DNA from: a virus
DNA length: 48,867 nucleotides
Virus record (IMG/VR): IMGVR_UViG_3300027899_000018
Location: 1-48,867 of that record
Strand: one strand, 5' to 3'
The notes beneath the pieces were generated by a model. The model was not told the origin of the DNA, did no database searches, and saw only the letters and a program-made list of their open reading frames with translations. The position numbers and the translations under genes are program-made. Every line of letters begins with the position of its first letter. The first letter of the stretch is position 1. This document shows positions 28,803 through 36,496 of the stretch, one piece after another.

Positions 28803-29780
28803 TTATGGAGTAAAGAATTCTAGTCCAGTCATTCCAGTAACAACTAAACGATCATTAGTATTTTCATCAAGAATATACATTAAAGAAAGACTGTGACCAT
28901 AACTAGTTACTTCATAATTTCCAAGACGAGAACTTCCTGGATTAATACCTAATTCATATGAAGATAAGTCGTTATGTAAATATACTGGAACTACTGGCGC
29001 AGCACTTAGATTATCTCCGCCTCTAATCATAATCGGAATTGCAGCAGCATCAATAAATGAACGAATAGTTGCACCAGCTTCTGAAATAACATCTACTAGG
29101 TAGATATTAAACACTGTGTTTTGAGCTGGAGGGTTAGTTGCATCAAAATCAATATAGAGGTAGAAGTAAACAAATGGTCCAAATGCACTAATTCCATCAT
29201 AAACAGCGTCTAGTGTGGGTGCAGTTGATGCTTTTAGTTTTACAAAAATATTCTTTCTAGAAGTATTAGTTAATGTAATACGAGCAGAGGCATCAGTAGT
29301 TGTGTCTTTAACGAGATCAACGACAATTGTCTCTTTAGATTCAATGCTTGCCGCTTTTAATTCAACTGATGAATTGAATACTGCTGGCGCAGTTGAGGTA
29401 GTTGTGAAAGATGCATCAACCGTTACATCATTTACAGTTAACTCATTAACTCCAGCAATACTATCAACATTAATATTATTAACAGTTAGAACAGATTCAC
29501 CAGCAAGGTTCTTTTCAAGTCTTGCAATAATTTGAGTTGGATTTCCAGTTTGGAATGTTAATCCAGTGTCCTGGATGATAAATGACTGTGCACGTACATA
29601 ATTAATAGGATTATCTGTACCAATCGACAGTGCATTAATATCAATCTCAAGAATATTTAGTAGGTCTTCAAGCTTATCTTGAAGTAAAAGATCATTTGCG
29701 TTACTGATAGTTGCGATATCGGTAACGAAATTCGTTAGTAATATCTCCTGGATCGGTAATGAAACTGGTAAAAATGCCAT
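28803..29780 (-). CDS. Fibrous virion protein, probable baseplate/fibre component
   Basis: This 325-residue protein has a helical N-terminus (LPIQEILLTNFVTDIATIS), followed by a repetitive strand region of alternating Val/Asn/Asp/Thr (VLTVNNINVDSIAGVNELTV, NDVTVDASFTTTS) like trimeric beta-prism or short-fibre shafts, and a C-terminal beta domain (VYFYLYIDFDATNPPAQNTV, VPVYLHNDLSSYELG). No catalytic motif is present. It is the first gene of the unit 29780-14510, and an AATAAATAA element lies 20 nt upstream of its ATG. Annotation by composition and context. Confidence 0.6.
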   Translation of the reverse strand: MAFLPVSLPIQEILLTNFVTDIATISNANDLLLQDKLEDLLNILEIDINALSIGTDNPINYVRAQSFIIQDTGLTFQTGNPTQIIARLEKNLAGESVLTVNNINVDSIAGVNELTVNDVTVDASFTTTSTAPAVFNSSVELKAASIESKETIVVDLVKDTTTDASARITLTNTSRKNIFVKLKASTAPTLDAVYDGISAFGPFVYFYLYIDFDATNPPAQNTVFNIYLVDVISEAGATIRSFIDAAAIPIMIRGGDNLSAAPVVPVYLHNDLSSYELGINPGSSRLGNYEVTSYGHSLSLMYILDENTNDRLVVTGMTGLEFFTP

Positions 29781-29800
29781 GTTCTGTAATTATTTTAGTT

Positions 29801-29809
29801 TTATTTATT
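29801..29809 (-). promoter_or_regulatory. Candidate late promoter element AATAAATAA (minus strand)
   Basis: It lies 20 nt upstream of the ATG at 29780, in the 33-nt gap before the unit 29780-14510. It has the same 9-mer and nearly the same spacing as the copies at 13556 and 32922. Confidence 0.5.
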
Positions 29810-29813
29810 ATGT

Positions 29814-32800
29814 TTATGCTCGACTCTTTAATAATTGTAGTTTTCTATTATTGAGTCGGCGCTCTGTCTCTTTAATATACTTTGTTTTATCAATAACTCG
29901 TATAAAGTTTTCAACAGTTGATACATATCGGGTTTTTCGATTATCGAATACTTCAACACTGAGTGAATAGTTTCCTTGATCTTTAAATTTCCATACAAAG
30001 AAGGGTACTGACCTCACTCGCATAATCTCTTCACCAGTTACTTGATTAGTTAATCTCCAGATAAATTCGTTCTTTCCATCTAGATTATTGATAACAAAGA
30101 ACATTATTACATTTTCCGGTATAGTGAATGTCTCCTCAAATAACTTAATATCGTTTATGTTAAACGCATTTTGATCGATAGTTGTAGGTAAGTATCCGAT
30201 TTGAGTATCATTTACAAATTTCCAATACTTATTATCTTGCCAAAATTCAGGGTCCTGAACTGCTCCAGAGATAACATCACTCGTTTTTGCAAGTAGAAAC
30301 ATTGTCTCTGAATCAAATACTGGTGAAATCGACGTAAGATATTCAATAAGCTCTACTGAAAATACTCGTTTTGGTAAAAAGAAAGTATACTCATCACCAA
30401 CATAGTTTTTTCCTGGACTAGGCGAACCTTTTGGTGAAACTGCAGTTGGAGAGCTAGGACTTGAACTTGCTCCAGGTAGATAGAGCATGTGATACATCTC
30501 CTTACTTAAATATTCTGCTTGCGCATGGATCTTACCTTTAATCAACTCATAATTAAATAATTCAATAGCTGGGTGATCACTAGCGTTGAGTATATCAAGT
30601 AATTCTAGGACAGTAGTATACACTGGGACAATATATTCTGAAAAAAGAGAAATTCTAATCACTGTTCCTGGTGCAGGAATATTCATGTAGAATCCTGCTT
30701 CAAAATCATCTAGATAGATTAGATCAGTTAATCTTAACCAGAATAGCTCTCCAAGCTTAATATTTCTAAAATCATTTATTTTGATTGGAGTGTCGTCTTC
30801 ACCAAGGCCCCAATATAATTTCTTAGGGTGTTGCTGTGCTGGATCTGTATACTTTACATAAGTATTTGAAATTGTATCAAAAAGTTCAGCATCATACAGA
30901 TTTTGTCCCATTCCATAACGATTCTTGAAGAAAGAAATCCATTCTATTAGATTCTTATAGATATCGATCTTTACAGTTGCCTCTTCGTTGTCTAACACAT
31001 TTACTTTTGGATAGTATAGTGGAGATGCACCAAAGTCCATAAGTTGAATATTGCTTAGATTTGAGATAGTATAGTCAAATTTATCTTCAATTCGAGTAAA
31101 TGAAACTATTTCTGGTTTCATATCGTCTTGAACAGTTATAAATCGACTAAATACGCTAATATTTCCATAGAAGTCAAATAGTTCAACAGTAACTCTGTAC
31201 TTGCCTGTATACGGCAGTACATGTGGTAACTCAAATAGATCAATTACCTTACCTCGGTGTTCAAAGAAGTAAGGATTTGGAGAATCTTTAGTTATTTTCC
31301 AATTAACTTCATAGAAATTTCGATAATCAATATTTCCAAGTGTCCAATAGGGATCAAGACCTGCTGCAATTGCATCTAAATCATCAAGTCGAACTCCATT
31401 TAGATCGCCAACTGTAAATTTACCAGTATCTAGTGTAAAGATAACTGGAGCTCCAATAATTCGTTGTGGATCATCACCAGTTTCCCAGTTTAGTTTTTTA
31501 CCTACATCTGGAAATCTCTGATTTTTAATTTGATCGTAGAACTCCTTGATATTTCCAGAAAGTGTGATTATTTCAGATCTAGTGTACTTTTGGTTTACTT
31601 CGAACGGGTTTTTACCGTCTTGGTTAATCCTGTTGATTCCAAAATCGATTCCGTTTGTACTTGCCTGTCGATATAGTGGATCAAGGGCACGTAGAACAAG
31701 ATTAACGCCTTTTTCGGGATATGAAAGAACATCTGCTCTCTCATTAAAGTCATAATCAAAGATTCTAGTGTCGTCTCCCCAATAACTAATAGTCATCTTT
31801 TGGAAATACACAAACTCACCAATAATGTCTCTAATCTTTACGTTTATTGGTAAAAACTCAGCCTTGACCTTATCATTAAGCATATTAAGCTTATAAAAGA
31901 TCTCATTTACGGTAAATTCAGTGGTTTCCTCAACCAGCGGAATACCGTCATCATCAAAATTATCAGTCGCTCGGGTAAATGGGTAGACTAGTGCTAGGAA
32001 TTCTGTCTTTTTGAACTGTCTTCCCTCCTTTAAGTTACGATTATTATCAACTAGGTCAAGAGTATCAATTTTTCCATCATCTAGATAGTCAGAAAGATCG
32101 ACCATTAGTAATTTATTGAAATATGCAGACTTTGAGTTAACGTTTGTCCAATATTCTTTAATCTGAAGTATGTCTTTGTATCCTAGGATATTAATAAAGT
32201 TAACTAGACCCTTGTACGTTCCGATATATGGATAGATGTGCTCCTTATTAACTAATAATTCCTTTCTTATCTGATTTAATGCTTTAACATTTGGATAAGC
32301 TTCTTTAATATCATAATCCTTTAGGATATTTGCGTCCTCCTTTAGGAATTTAATACCAAAGTTAGTTGCCCAAGTCCTAAATCTTTCCTCCTCTTCGATT
32401 CCCTCACCATAAAAGTAGATCTCAGCGATCTTTGTTTTAACAGTTGGGCTAAATGACTCAACTAGGTAGATACAAAGTGTTCTTTCAAACTTTTTTTCGT
32501 CTGATGGGTTGAAAGCAATATTTACTTGAAGAGGAAGTTTAAGATCTAACTGTGCAGTATTACCAGAGGTATTGATATCTGAATATTGAACTGTTTTCTT
32601 GTCTACCTTCTTGATAAAATTTTCACGTAGCGTTATGTCACGTTCAACATCATATAGAAAGAATTCATCCTCAAATTGATTGGTTTTCCATGAAAATTCT
32701 ATTCCTTGACCAGGGTCTAGGGTTGGAAACTTATACTGCGTACCTACTTCCTCAAGAATAAAGAGATTTTCATTATCGAATAGAAAAATAGAAATCCCTT

Positions 32801-32900
32801 CAAAGAAAATTTTCCCTTCCCAGATATTAGTAGTTGTATTAAAATCAAGATTTAGATTTCTACCAACTCGATCAAAAAAATGTAGATTATCAATAATCAT
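29814..32900 (-). CDS. Baseplate protein with tail-protein-I-like segment and PKD/Ig-like domains
   Basis: This is a 1028-residue protein. At about 226-252 it contains GTYKGLVNFINILGYKDIL followed by IKEYW, which resembles the conserved core of P2 gpI/baseplate wedge proteins (IGT..gl..ai..lGY....v.EWw). Two PKD/Ig-like regions are visible: about 533-593 (VNWKITKDSPNPYFFEHRGK, YRVTVELFDFYGNISVFSRF) and about 930-1003 (FIWRLTNQVTGEEIM, GNYSLSVEVFDNRKTRYVST). A Ser/Pro linker (GASSSPSSPTAVSPKGSPSP) lies near 808-827. A wedge or baseplate component is probable. The gene forms its own unit, with an AATAAATAA element 21 nt upstream of the ATG. Confidence 0.65.
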   Translation of the reverse strand: MIIDNLHFFDRVGRNLNLDFNTTTNIWEGKIFFEGISIFLFDNENLFILEEVGTQYKFPTLDPGQGIEFSWKTNQFEDEFFLYDVERDITLRENFIKKVDKKTVQYSDINTSGNTAQLDLKLPLQVNIAFNPSDEKKFERTLCIYLVESFSPTVKTKIAEIYFYGEGIEEEERFRTWATNFGIKFLKEDANILKDYDIKEAYPNVKALNQIRKELLVNKEHIYPYIGTYKGLVNFINILGYKDILQIKEYWTNVNSKSAYFNKLLMVDLSDYLDDGKIDTLDLVDNNRNLKEGRQFKKTEFLALVYPFTRATDNFDDDGIPLVEETTEFTVNEIFYKLNMLNDKVKAEFLPINVKIRDIIGEFVYFQKMTISYWGDDTRIFDYDFNERADVLSYPEKGVNLVLRALDPLYRQASTNGIDFGINRINQDGKNPFEVNQKYTRSEIITLSGNIKEFYDQIKNQRFPDVGKKLNWETGDDPQRIIGAPVIFTLDTGKFTVGDLNGVRLDDLDAIAAGLDPYWTLGNIDYRNFYEVNWKITKDSPNPYFFEHRGKVIDLFELPHVLPYTGKYRVTVELFDFYGNISVFSRFITVQDDMKPEIVSFTRIEDKFDYTISNLSNIQLMDFGASPLYYPKVNVLDNEEATVKIDIYKNLIEWISFFKNRYGMGQNLYDAELFDTISNTYVKYTDPAQQHPKKLYWGLGEDDTPIKINDFRNIKLGELFWLRLTDLIYLDDFEAGFYMNIPAPGTVIRISLFSEYIVPVYTTVLELLDILNASDHPAIELFNYELIKGKIHAQAEYLSKEMYHMLYLPGASSSPSSPTAVSPKGSPSPGKNYVGDEYTFFLPKRVFSVELIEYLTSISPVFDSETMFLLAKTSDVISGAVQDPEFWQDNKYWKFVNDTQIGYLPTTIDQNAFNINDIKLFEETFTIPENVIMFFVINNLDGKNEFIWRLTNQVTGEEIMRVRSVPFFVWKFKDQGNYSLSVEVFDNRKTRYVSTVENFIRVIDKTKYIKETERRLNNRKLQLLKSRA

Positions 32901-32921
32901 TTAAGGTATCTCGTATTTATG

Positions 32922-32930
32922 TTATTTATT
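32922..32930 (-). promoter_or_regulatory. Candidate late promoter element AATAAATAA (minus strand)
   Basis: It lies 21 nt upstream of the ATG at 32900 in a 41-nt gap. It is followed by a second partial copy, CATAAATAC. Confidence 0.5.
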
Positions 32931-32941
32931 AGGAGAGTCGT

Positions 32942-33340
32942 TTAAATGCTATAAATAGAACTTTCTCCGCTCATGTTAAGTGAGATAAACTCAAGTTTGT
33001 CATTTTTATCTAAACCGGTCTTCTTATGGATCTTTTTCCACTCCTTAGCGTACCCGTTTTTACATAATTGTGTGAAATATGCAAATGCGTTTGGATTTTC
33101 AAATCGAGTTTCATCAAAACTCTTCCAGTATTTTAAGCAATCAAGTATTGCAGATTGAATACAGTCTTCTCTGTCACGATAATCTTCAAAATATAGACGA
33201 GCAACTGCTCGGTTTGCTAGTGATACAAAACAATCAATCGCAAATTTACTTAATTCTCCCTGGCCTTTACATTTAACAATTTCTTCAGTAAAGTCTTTAT
33301 TATTAATGTAGTGCTGATCTCCGCGTTTTTTCCTTGCCAT
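32942..33340 (-). CDS. T4 gp55-like late sigma factor
   Basis: This 132-residue protein resembles T4 gp55, the minimal sigma factor that directs host RNA polymerase to late promoters. Matching features are HYINNKDFTEEI (10-21; gp55 has YVNNKEL), a helical sigma region-2-like core RLYFEDYRDREDCIQSAILD (48-67), then YWKSFDETRFENPNAFAYFT (71-90), corresponding to the gp55 segment HNFDETKYKNPHAYITQ. It is shorter than T4 gp55 (185 aa), and I see no C-terminal clamp-binding motif like that of T4. It is encoded upstream of the late virion block, 10 nt after the RuvC-like gene. It would be expected to recognise a TATAAATA-like element. Confidence 0.75.
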   Translation of the reverse strand: MARKKRGDQHYINNKDFTEEIVKCKGQGELSKFAIDCFVSLANRAVARLYFEDYRDREDCIQSAILDCLKYWKSFDETRFENPNAFAYFTQLCKNGYAKEWKKIHKKTGLDKNDKLEFISLNMSGESSIYSI

Positions 33341-33350
33341 TCATAGTGGA

Positions 33351-34013
33351 TTATTTTAGTAATTCATATAATTTAACTACGCCTAGATAAGCGTCAGTCA
33401 TATCGATTATTGGTGAAAGTATCTTCTCCTTTTCGATTATCCAATTCTCAGCATGTAATAGTTTACTTAAGTCTGACTCCTTCACAGAATCAATAATTGG
33501 ATCGCTCTTAAATTTAGCTAAGATATCGTGCTTATTTGCATTACCCTTACACCCAATTGCATTTTTCAGTTCGCTAGGGCTAAAGATAAAGAATCGATCT
33601 ACTTGATTATTGATTAATTGAGTACAAATCTCATTCTTAAGTATTCCAGTAGCTTGGGAAATATCAACTAATGAATTTCCACTTGAGCCAAATGAAATAC
33701 CTTCTAAGCAGACTATAATATTGCTGTCGTGTTTAACCTCTTCTTTAATTGCAGAAACAAGAAGATTAATTAGCTCTAAATAGTTTGTAAGTTTAATTCT
33801 TTCAGTAATGTGATACTGTGCATCTTTACTTCTCTTAGTTTGAGTTCGTAAAATTTTTAGATTTGGGTAATTTGAATTAATATAATCAAATCTCTCTTCA
33901 TCTAATTTTCTAACCTTAGTATTTACAACAGCAATCCACTTAAATTCTTTAAAATCTCTACAGATGCACACTCCTGGATAAAGTATAGAGAAGTCAATAC
34001 TTATTATTGTCAA
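33351..34013 (-). CDS. ruvC: RuvC-like Holliday-junction resolvase
   Basis: This is a 220-residue RNase-H-fold resolvase. The motifs are IISIDFSI with the first catalytic Asp at 7, CLEGISFGSSGNSLVDISQA with Glu 104, FSPSELKNAIGCKGNANKHD (144-163), and PIIDMTDAYLG with Asp 204 and Asp 207 as the C-terminal acidic residues. It would cut branched replication or recombination intermediates before packaging, as endonuclease VII does in T4. The start is TTG (TTGACAATAATAAG); no ATG is available upstream in frame. The leader is A-rich, and the gene is first in a short unit with the sigma factor, transcribed out of the 34014-34285 control region. Confidence 0.8.
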   Translation of the reverse strand: MTIISIDFSILYPGVCICRDFKEFKWIAVVNTKVRKLDEERFDYINSNYPNLKILRTQTKRSKDAQYHITERIKLTNYLELINLLVSAIKEEVKHDSNIIVCLEGISFGSSGNSLVDISQATGILKNEICTQLINNQVDRFFIFSPSELKNAIGCKGNANKHDILAKFKSDPIIDSVKESDLSKLLHAENWIIEKEKILSPIIDMTDAYLGVVKLYELLK

Positions 34014-34124
34014 GTATATTTGATTATTTTTATCCTAATACTCTTTATACTACCTATTCCTACTAAGTTCTAGATAACTATATTTATTTCTTTAAAAACC
34101 TACTATTTGTTGTTTAGTACAAAA

Positions 34125-34138
34125 GGGAGGTGGGTGGG
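34125..34138 (+). other. G-rich run with quadruplex potential
   Basis: The sequence GGGAGGTGGGTGGG sits in otherwise AT-rich DNA. Four G-tracts (3-2-3-3) with single-base loops could form a two-layer G-quadruplex. It directly abuts the palindrome at 34139. Confidence 0.5.
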
Positions 34139-34154
34139 AGTACTAGCTAGTACT
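34139..34154. promoter_or_regulatory. 16-bp perfect palindrome, operator-like
   Basis: AGTACTAGCTAGTACT reads the same on both strands and runs straight into TATAAT (34154-34159). This is the geometry expected of an operator overlapping a promoter. Confidence 0.45.
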
Positions 34155-34256
34155 ATAATAGCTTTTCTACTTACTTTTATAATTACTATAGAGATACTTT
34201 AGTAGTACTCGCGCACACGGAAATGGATGAAAAAGTGAAATCCATAGCTAATTTAT

Positions 34257-34269
34257 AGTCTAGTAGACT
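34257..34269. promoter_or_regulatory. 13-bp dyad just upstream of uvsE
   Basis: AGTCTA-G-TAGACT ends 16 nt before the ATG at 34286. It could be an operator or a small leader hairpin. Confidence 0.3.
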
Positions 34270-34285
34270 TACTTAATCTAAATGT

Positions 34286-35221
34286 ATGCGACTAGGATAC
34301 TGCTGTATTAATCTTTCTCTTAAGGAGTCTGGAATTACTACAAATCGAGGAATGGTTAAAAAGACTTGGCAAGAGAAAGGAATCAAGTATGCCGGTGAAC
34401 TTGCTGAGCTCAATGTTCAGGATCTTCTCAAGATACTTGAGTGGAATGTTACACACAGTATTCAAGTATACCGTATGTCAAGCGATATTTTCCCTTGGAT
34501 GAGCGAGTACTCCTTTGAAGACTTACCAAACTATCATCAGCTCTCTACTCTAATGAAATCAGTTGGTGCCTTTGTTCTAGCGAATAACCTACGTATTAGT
34601 TTTCACCCTGGGCAGTTTGATGTACTTGCATCACCAACTCCTGAAATTGTTGATAAGACAATATATGATCTAGATCAGCATGCTAGAGTCATGGATCTTA
34701 TGGATTTACCTAGAGACTATCGTTCACCTATCAATATTCATGTTGGTGGATCGTATGGTGATAAGGATTCTGCTCTTGCTAGATTCTGTGAAAACTTTAA
34801 GCGTCTTTCCCCATCTACTCAGTCTCGTCTTGTTGTTGAAAATGATGATAAGGCAAGTCAGTATGGAGTTCAGGATTTATATCAAGGTATCTATATGAAA
34901 GTAGGATGCCCAATCACATTTGATCATTTTCATCACAGGTTTTGCACAAATGATCTTACTTCAGATGTGGCTGCAAGGCTTGCCGCTACTACTTGGCATG
35001 GATTTACACCCCTACAGCACTACTCAAGTTCAAAAGCCCTATACGAAGACTCTACTGTGATTAACCGATCACATGCAGATTATGTATATGAAGAAATTCC
35101 TTCGTATGGAATTGAGGCAGATGTTGAAATAGAGGCAAAAGCAAAAGACATTGCACTACTAAAATATCGCGATAATTCAACCCAATTTACCCCTAAGTTA
35201 TTTCAATTTGAGTTACAATAA
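34286..35221 (+). CDS. uvsE: UV damage endonuclease (UVDE/UvsE family)
   Basis: This 311-residue enzyme nicks DNA 5' of UV photoproducts and starts alternative excision repair. It has a TIM-barrel fold with metal-binding motifs visible in order: RLGYCCINLSL (2-12), WNVTHSIQVYRMSSDIFPW (53-71), SFHPGQFDVLASP (~105-117), NIHVGGSYGDKDSA (~149-162), VVENDDK (~183), FDHFHHRFC (~212) and EIEAKAKDIALLK (~281). The length is typical of the family. It is the first gene of the plus-strand block, directly after the divergent control region, and the lipoprotein gene follows after 2 nt. All expected motifs are present, so it is probably active. Confidence 0.93.
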   Translation: MRLGYCCINLSLKESGITTNRGMVKKTWQEKGIKYAGELAELNVQDLLKILEWNVTHSIQVYRMSSDIFPWMSEYSFEDLPNYHQLSTLMKSVGAFVLANNLRISFHPGQFDVLASPTPEIVDKTIYDLDQHARVMDLMDLPRDYRSPINIHVGGSYGDKDSALARFCENFKRLSPSTQSRLVVENDDKASQYGVQDLYQGIYMKVGCPITFDHFHHRFCTNDLTSDVAARLAATTWHGFTPLQHYSSSKALYEDSTVINRSHADYVYEEIPSYGIEADVEIEAKAKDIALLKYRDNSTQFTPKLFQFELQ

Positions 35222-35223
35222 TT

Positions 35224-35421
35224 ATGAAAAAAGCAACAGTTTTAATTTTTTTAGTATTACTGATTAGTTCATGTACTAAAAATTATAAATGTAATCGTTT
35301 TAAAGGAACCTTTGATGTATACTACAATCCTAAGGAGCAAAGTTGTTACTATAAATTTAAAGGTTCAAATGTTCAATTAAAAAAAGAGCAGTGCGCTAGT
35401 CTCTGCTACGAAGACAACTAA
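35224..35421 (+). CDS. Small secreted lipoprotein
   Basis: This 65-residue protein has a classic lipoprotein signal: MKK, a hydrophobic core (ATVLIFLVLLI), and the lipobox ISSC with Cys 17 as lipidation site. The mature ~49 residues are basic and Tyr-rich, with four further Cys (23, 41, 57, 61) that could form two disulfides outside the cytoplasm. No family is recognised. Phage lipoproteins of this size, such as T5 Llp, often block the receptor against superinfection; that role here is inference. It is in an apparent operon with uvsE. Confidence 0.75.
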   Translation: MKKATVLIFLVLLISSCTKNYKCNRFKGTFDVYYNPKEQSCYYKFKGSNVQLKKEQCASLCYEDN

Positions 35422-35433
35422 AATACTAACCAA

Positions 35434-35919
35434 ATGGGAACAAATTACTACCGAATACCTCTAGAAGAGGAGATGATTGATCGAAAATTAAAGCTTATTG
35501 AGCGTATTTGTGCATTAGATATTTCACCTTACTCTACTGAGCGTGGATTTGCAACTATTCCTAGTGGAGAATGGGATGCTATTTCTCCATGGGATGAATT
35601 TAGAAAAGATACTTCAATTCACCTAGGTAAACGTAGCAGTGGATGGAAATTCTGTTGGAACTTCAATAAAAACAAATACTATTCAACTCGAGTAGAATTA
35701 CTTGAATTTATTAGGTCAGGTAGAATAGTTGATGAGTATGGAGCAGACCAAGAGATTGAGGAATTTATTAATATGGCTCTTACTTGGGGTGAACCTAACG
35801 GTTGGACTAGTCAGACTTACTATGCACAGAATCCACAAAGTCTTCCTACCTATATCAAAGATTACCATGATCTACAAATTGATGGACTTAGAGTTTCATC
35901 TAGTGACTCTTTTTGTTAA
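35434..35919 (+). CDS. MGTNYY-family phage protein, unknown function
   Basis: This 161-residue protein begins MGTNYYRIPLEEEM and contains SIHLGKRSSGWKFCWNF and RIVDEYGADQEIEEFINMAL. The combination of MGTNYY, HLGK-SS-GW-F and DEYG marks a small family found in many phages and some bacteria. Its function is unknown to me. No membrane segment or signal peptide is seen. It lies between the lipoprotein gene and another conserved phage orphan. Confidence 0.75.
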   Translation: MGTNYYRIPLEEEMIDRKLKLIERICALDISPYSTERGFATIPSGEWDAISPWDEFRKDTSIHLGKRSSGWKFCWNFNKNKYYSTRVELLEFIRSGRIVDEYGADQEIEEFINMALTWGEPNGWTSQTYYAQNPQSLPTYIKDYHDLQIDGLRVSSSDSFC

Positions 35920-35949
35920 ACTATTCAAAAAATATAGTACTGTATACAT

Positions 35950-36435
35950 ATGAAAGCAACTCCAAATATTATCTTAAATCAGATCAGAACACCAGATGGA
36001 ACTCTACTTCGTTCGATGCACGTTCATGACTATGTAAGCTACACTGATAGGAATGGTAGAGAATACATGGTAGATGGAGGCAGCGATTATCTTCGAAGAA
36101 ATGTACATAAGTCTACAGGTTTATGGTTCAAGCTAGTTTCTTTTCTCTTAGCGCTAGTTAAAATTAAACGCAAAGATCCTTTAGCCTACGAAGAGCTCTC
36201 GATTTATTCAAATGATCGATTTGAAGTAATTCGAGAGAATTTTCATCGTGGAGGTAGAGGGAAGGATGGATTACAGCCCCTAACTTGGGTACCTCTCAAT
36301 AAGATGAGTGACTCTTGGCTAGATGCGTGTCTCATATATAATGAAGAGCGCGGAATGGGAAATAGTTTTTCAAGTAAAATGTACTTAAAAGAAATTAAAT
36401 ATCGCAAGCGCCATGGAATCTCTATTACTGACTAA
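35950..36435 (+). CDS. Conserved phage protein (TPDGT/HDYV family), unknown function
   Basis: This 161-residue protein contains RTPDGTLLRSMHVHDYVSYT, MVDGGSDYLRRNVH and, near the C-terminus, FHRGGRGKDGLQPLTWVPLN. These are conserved blocks of a small phage family with no established role. The C-terminal half is basic (MYLKEIKYRKRHG). A hydrophobic stretch LWFKLVSFLLALVKI (~58-72) may be an amphipathic helix. Neighbours give no firm hint. Confidence 0.7.
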   Translation: MKATPNIILNQIRTPDGTLLRSMHVHDYVSYTDRNGREYMVDGGSDYLRRNVHKSTGLWFKLVSFLLALVKIKRKDPLAYEELSIYSNDRFEVIRENFHRGGRGKDGLQPLTWVPLNKMSDSWLDACLIYNEERGMGNSFSSKMYLKEIKYRKRHGISITD

Positions 36436-36496
36436 ACTTTCTAGAAAAGAGAAGTTAAATAACTGAGAGTTAGTCTAAAAATAATCTTCACAACAA

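Larger units (their letters stand above)
34014..34285. promoter_or_regulatory. 272-nt divergent control region
   Basis: No gene is seen here. Transcription leaves in both directions, to ruvC/sigma on the left and uvsE on the right. The region holds a GAAATAAATATAG tract on the minus strand (34080-34092), a G-rich run (34125-34138), a 16-bp palindrome (34139-34154), TATAAT (34154-34159), a small dyad ATGGAT/ATCCAT (34223-34228/34240-34245) and a further dyad at 34257-34269. It may carry promoters, operators or a replication origin. Confidence 0.55.

Noticed and set aside
34014-34285. tRNA or small RNA gene in the divergent region
   Set aside because: I could not find a cloverleaf or a conserved tRNA arm; only short dyads and the G run are present.
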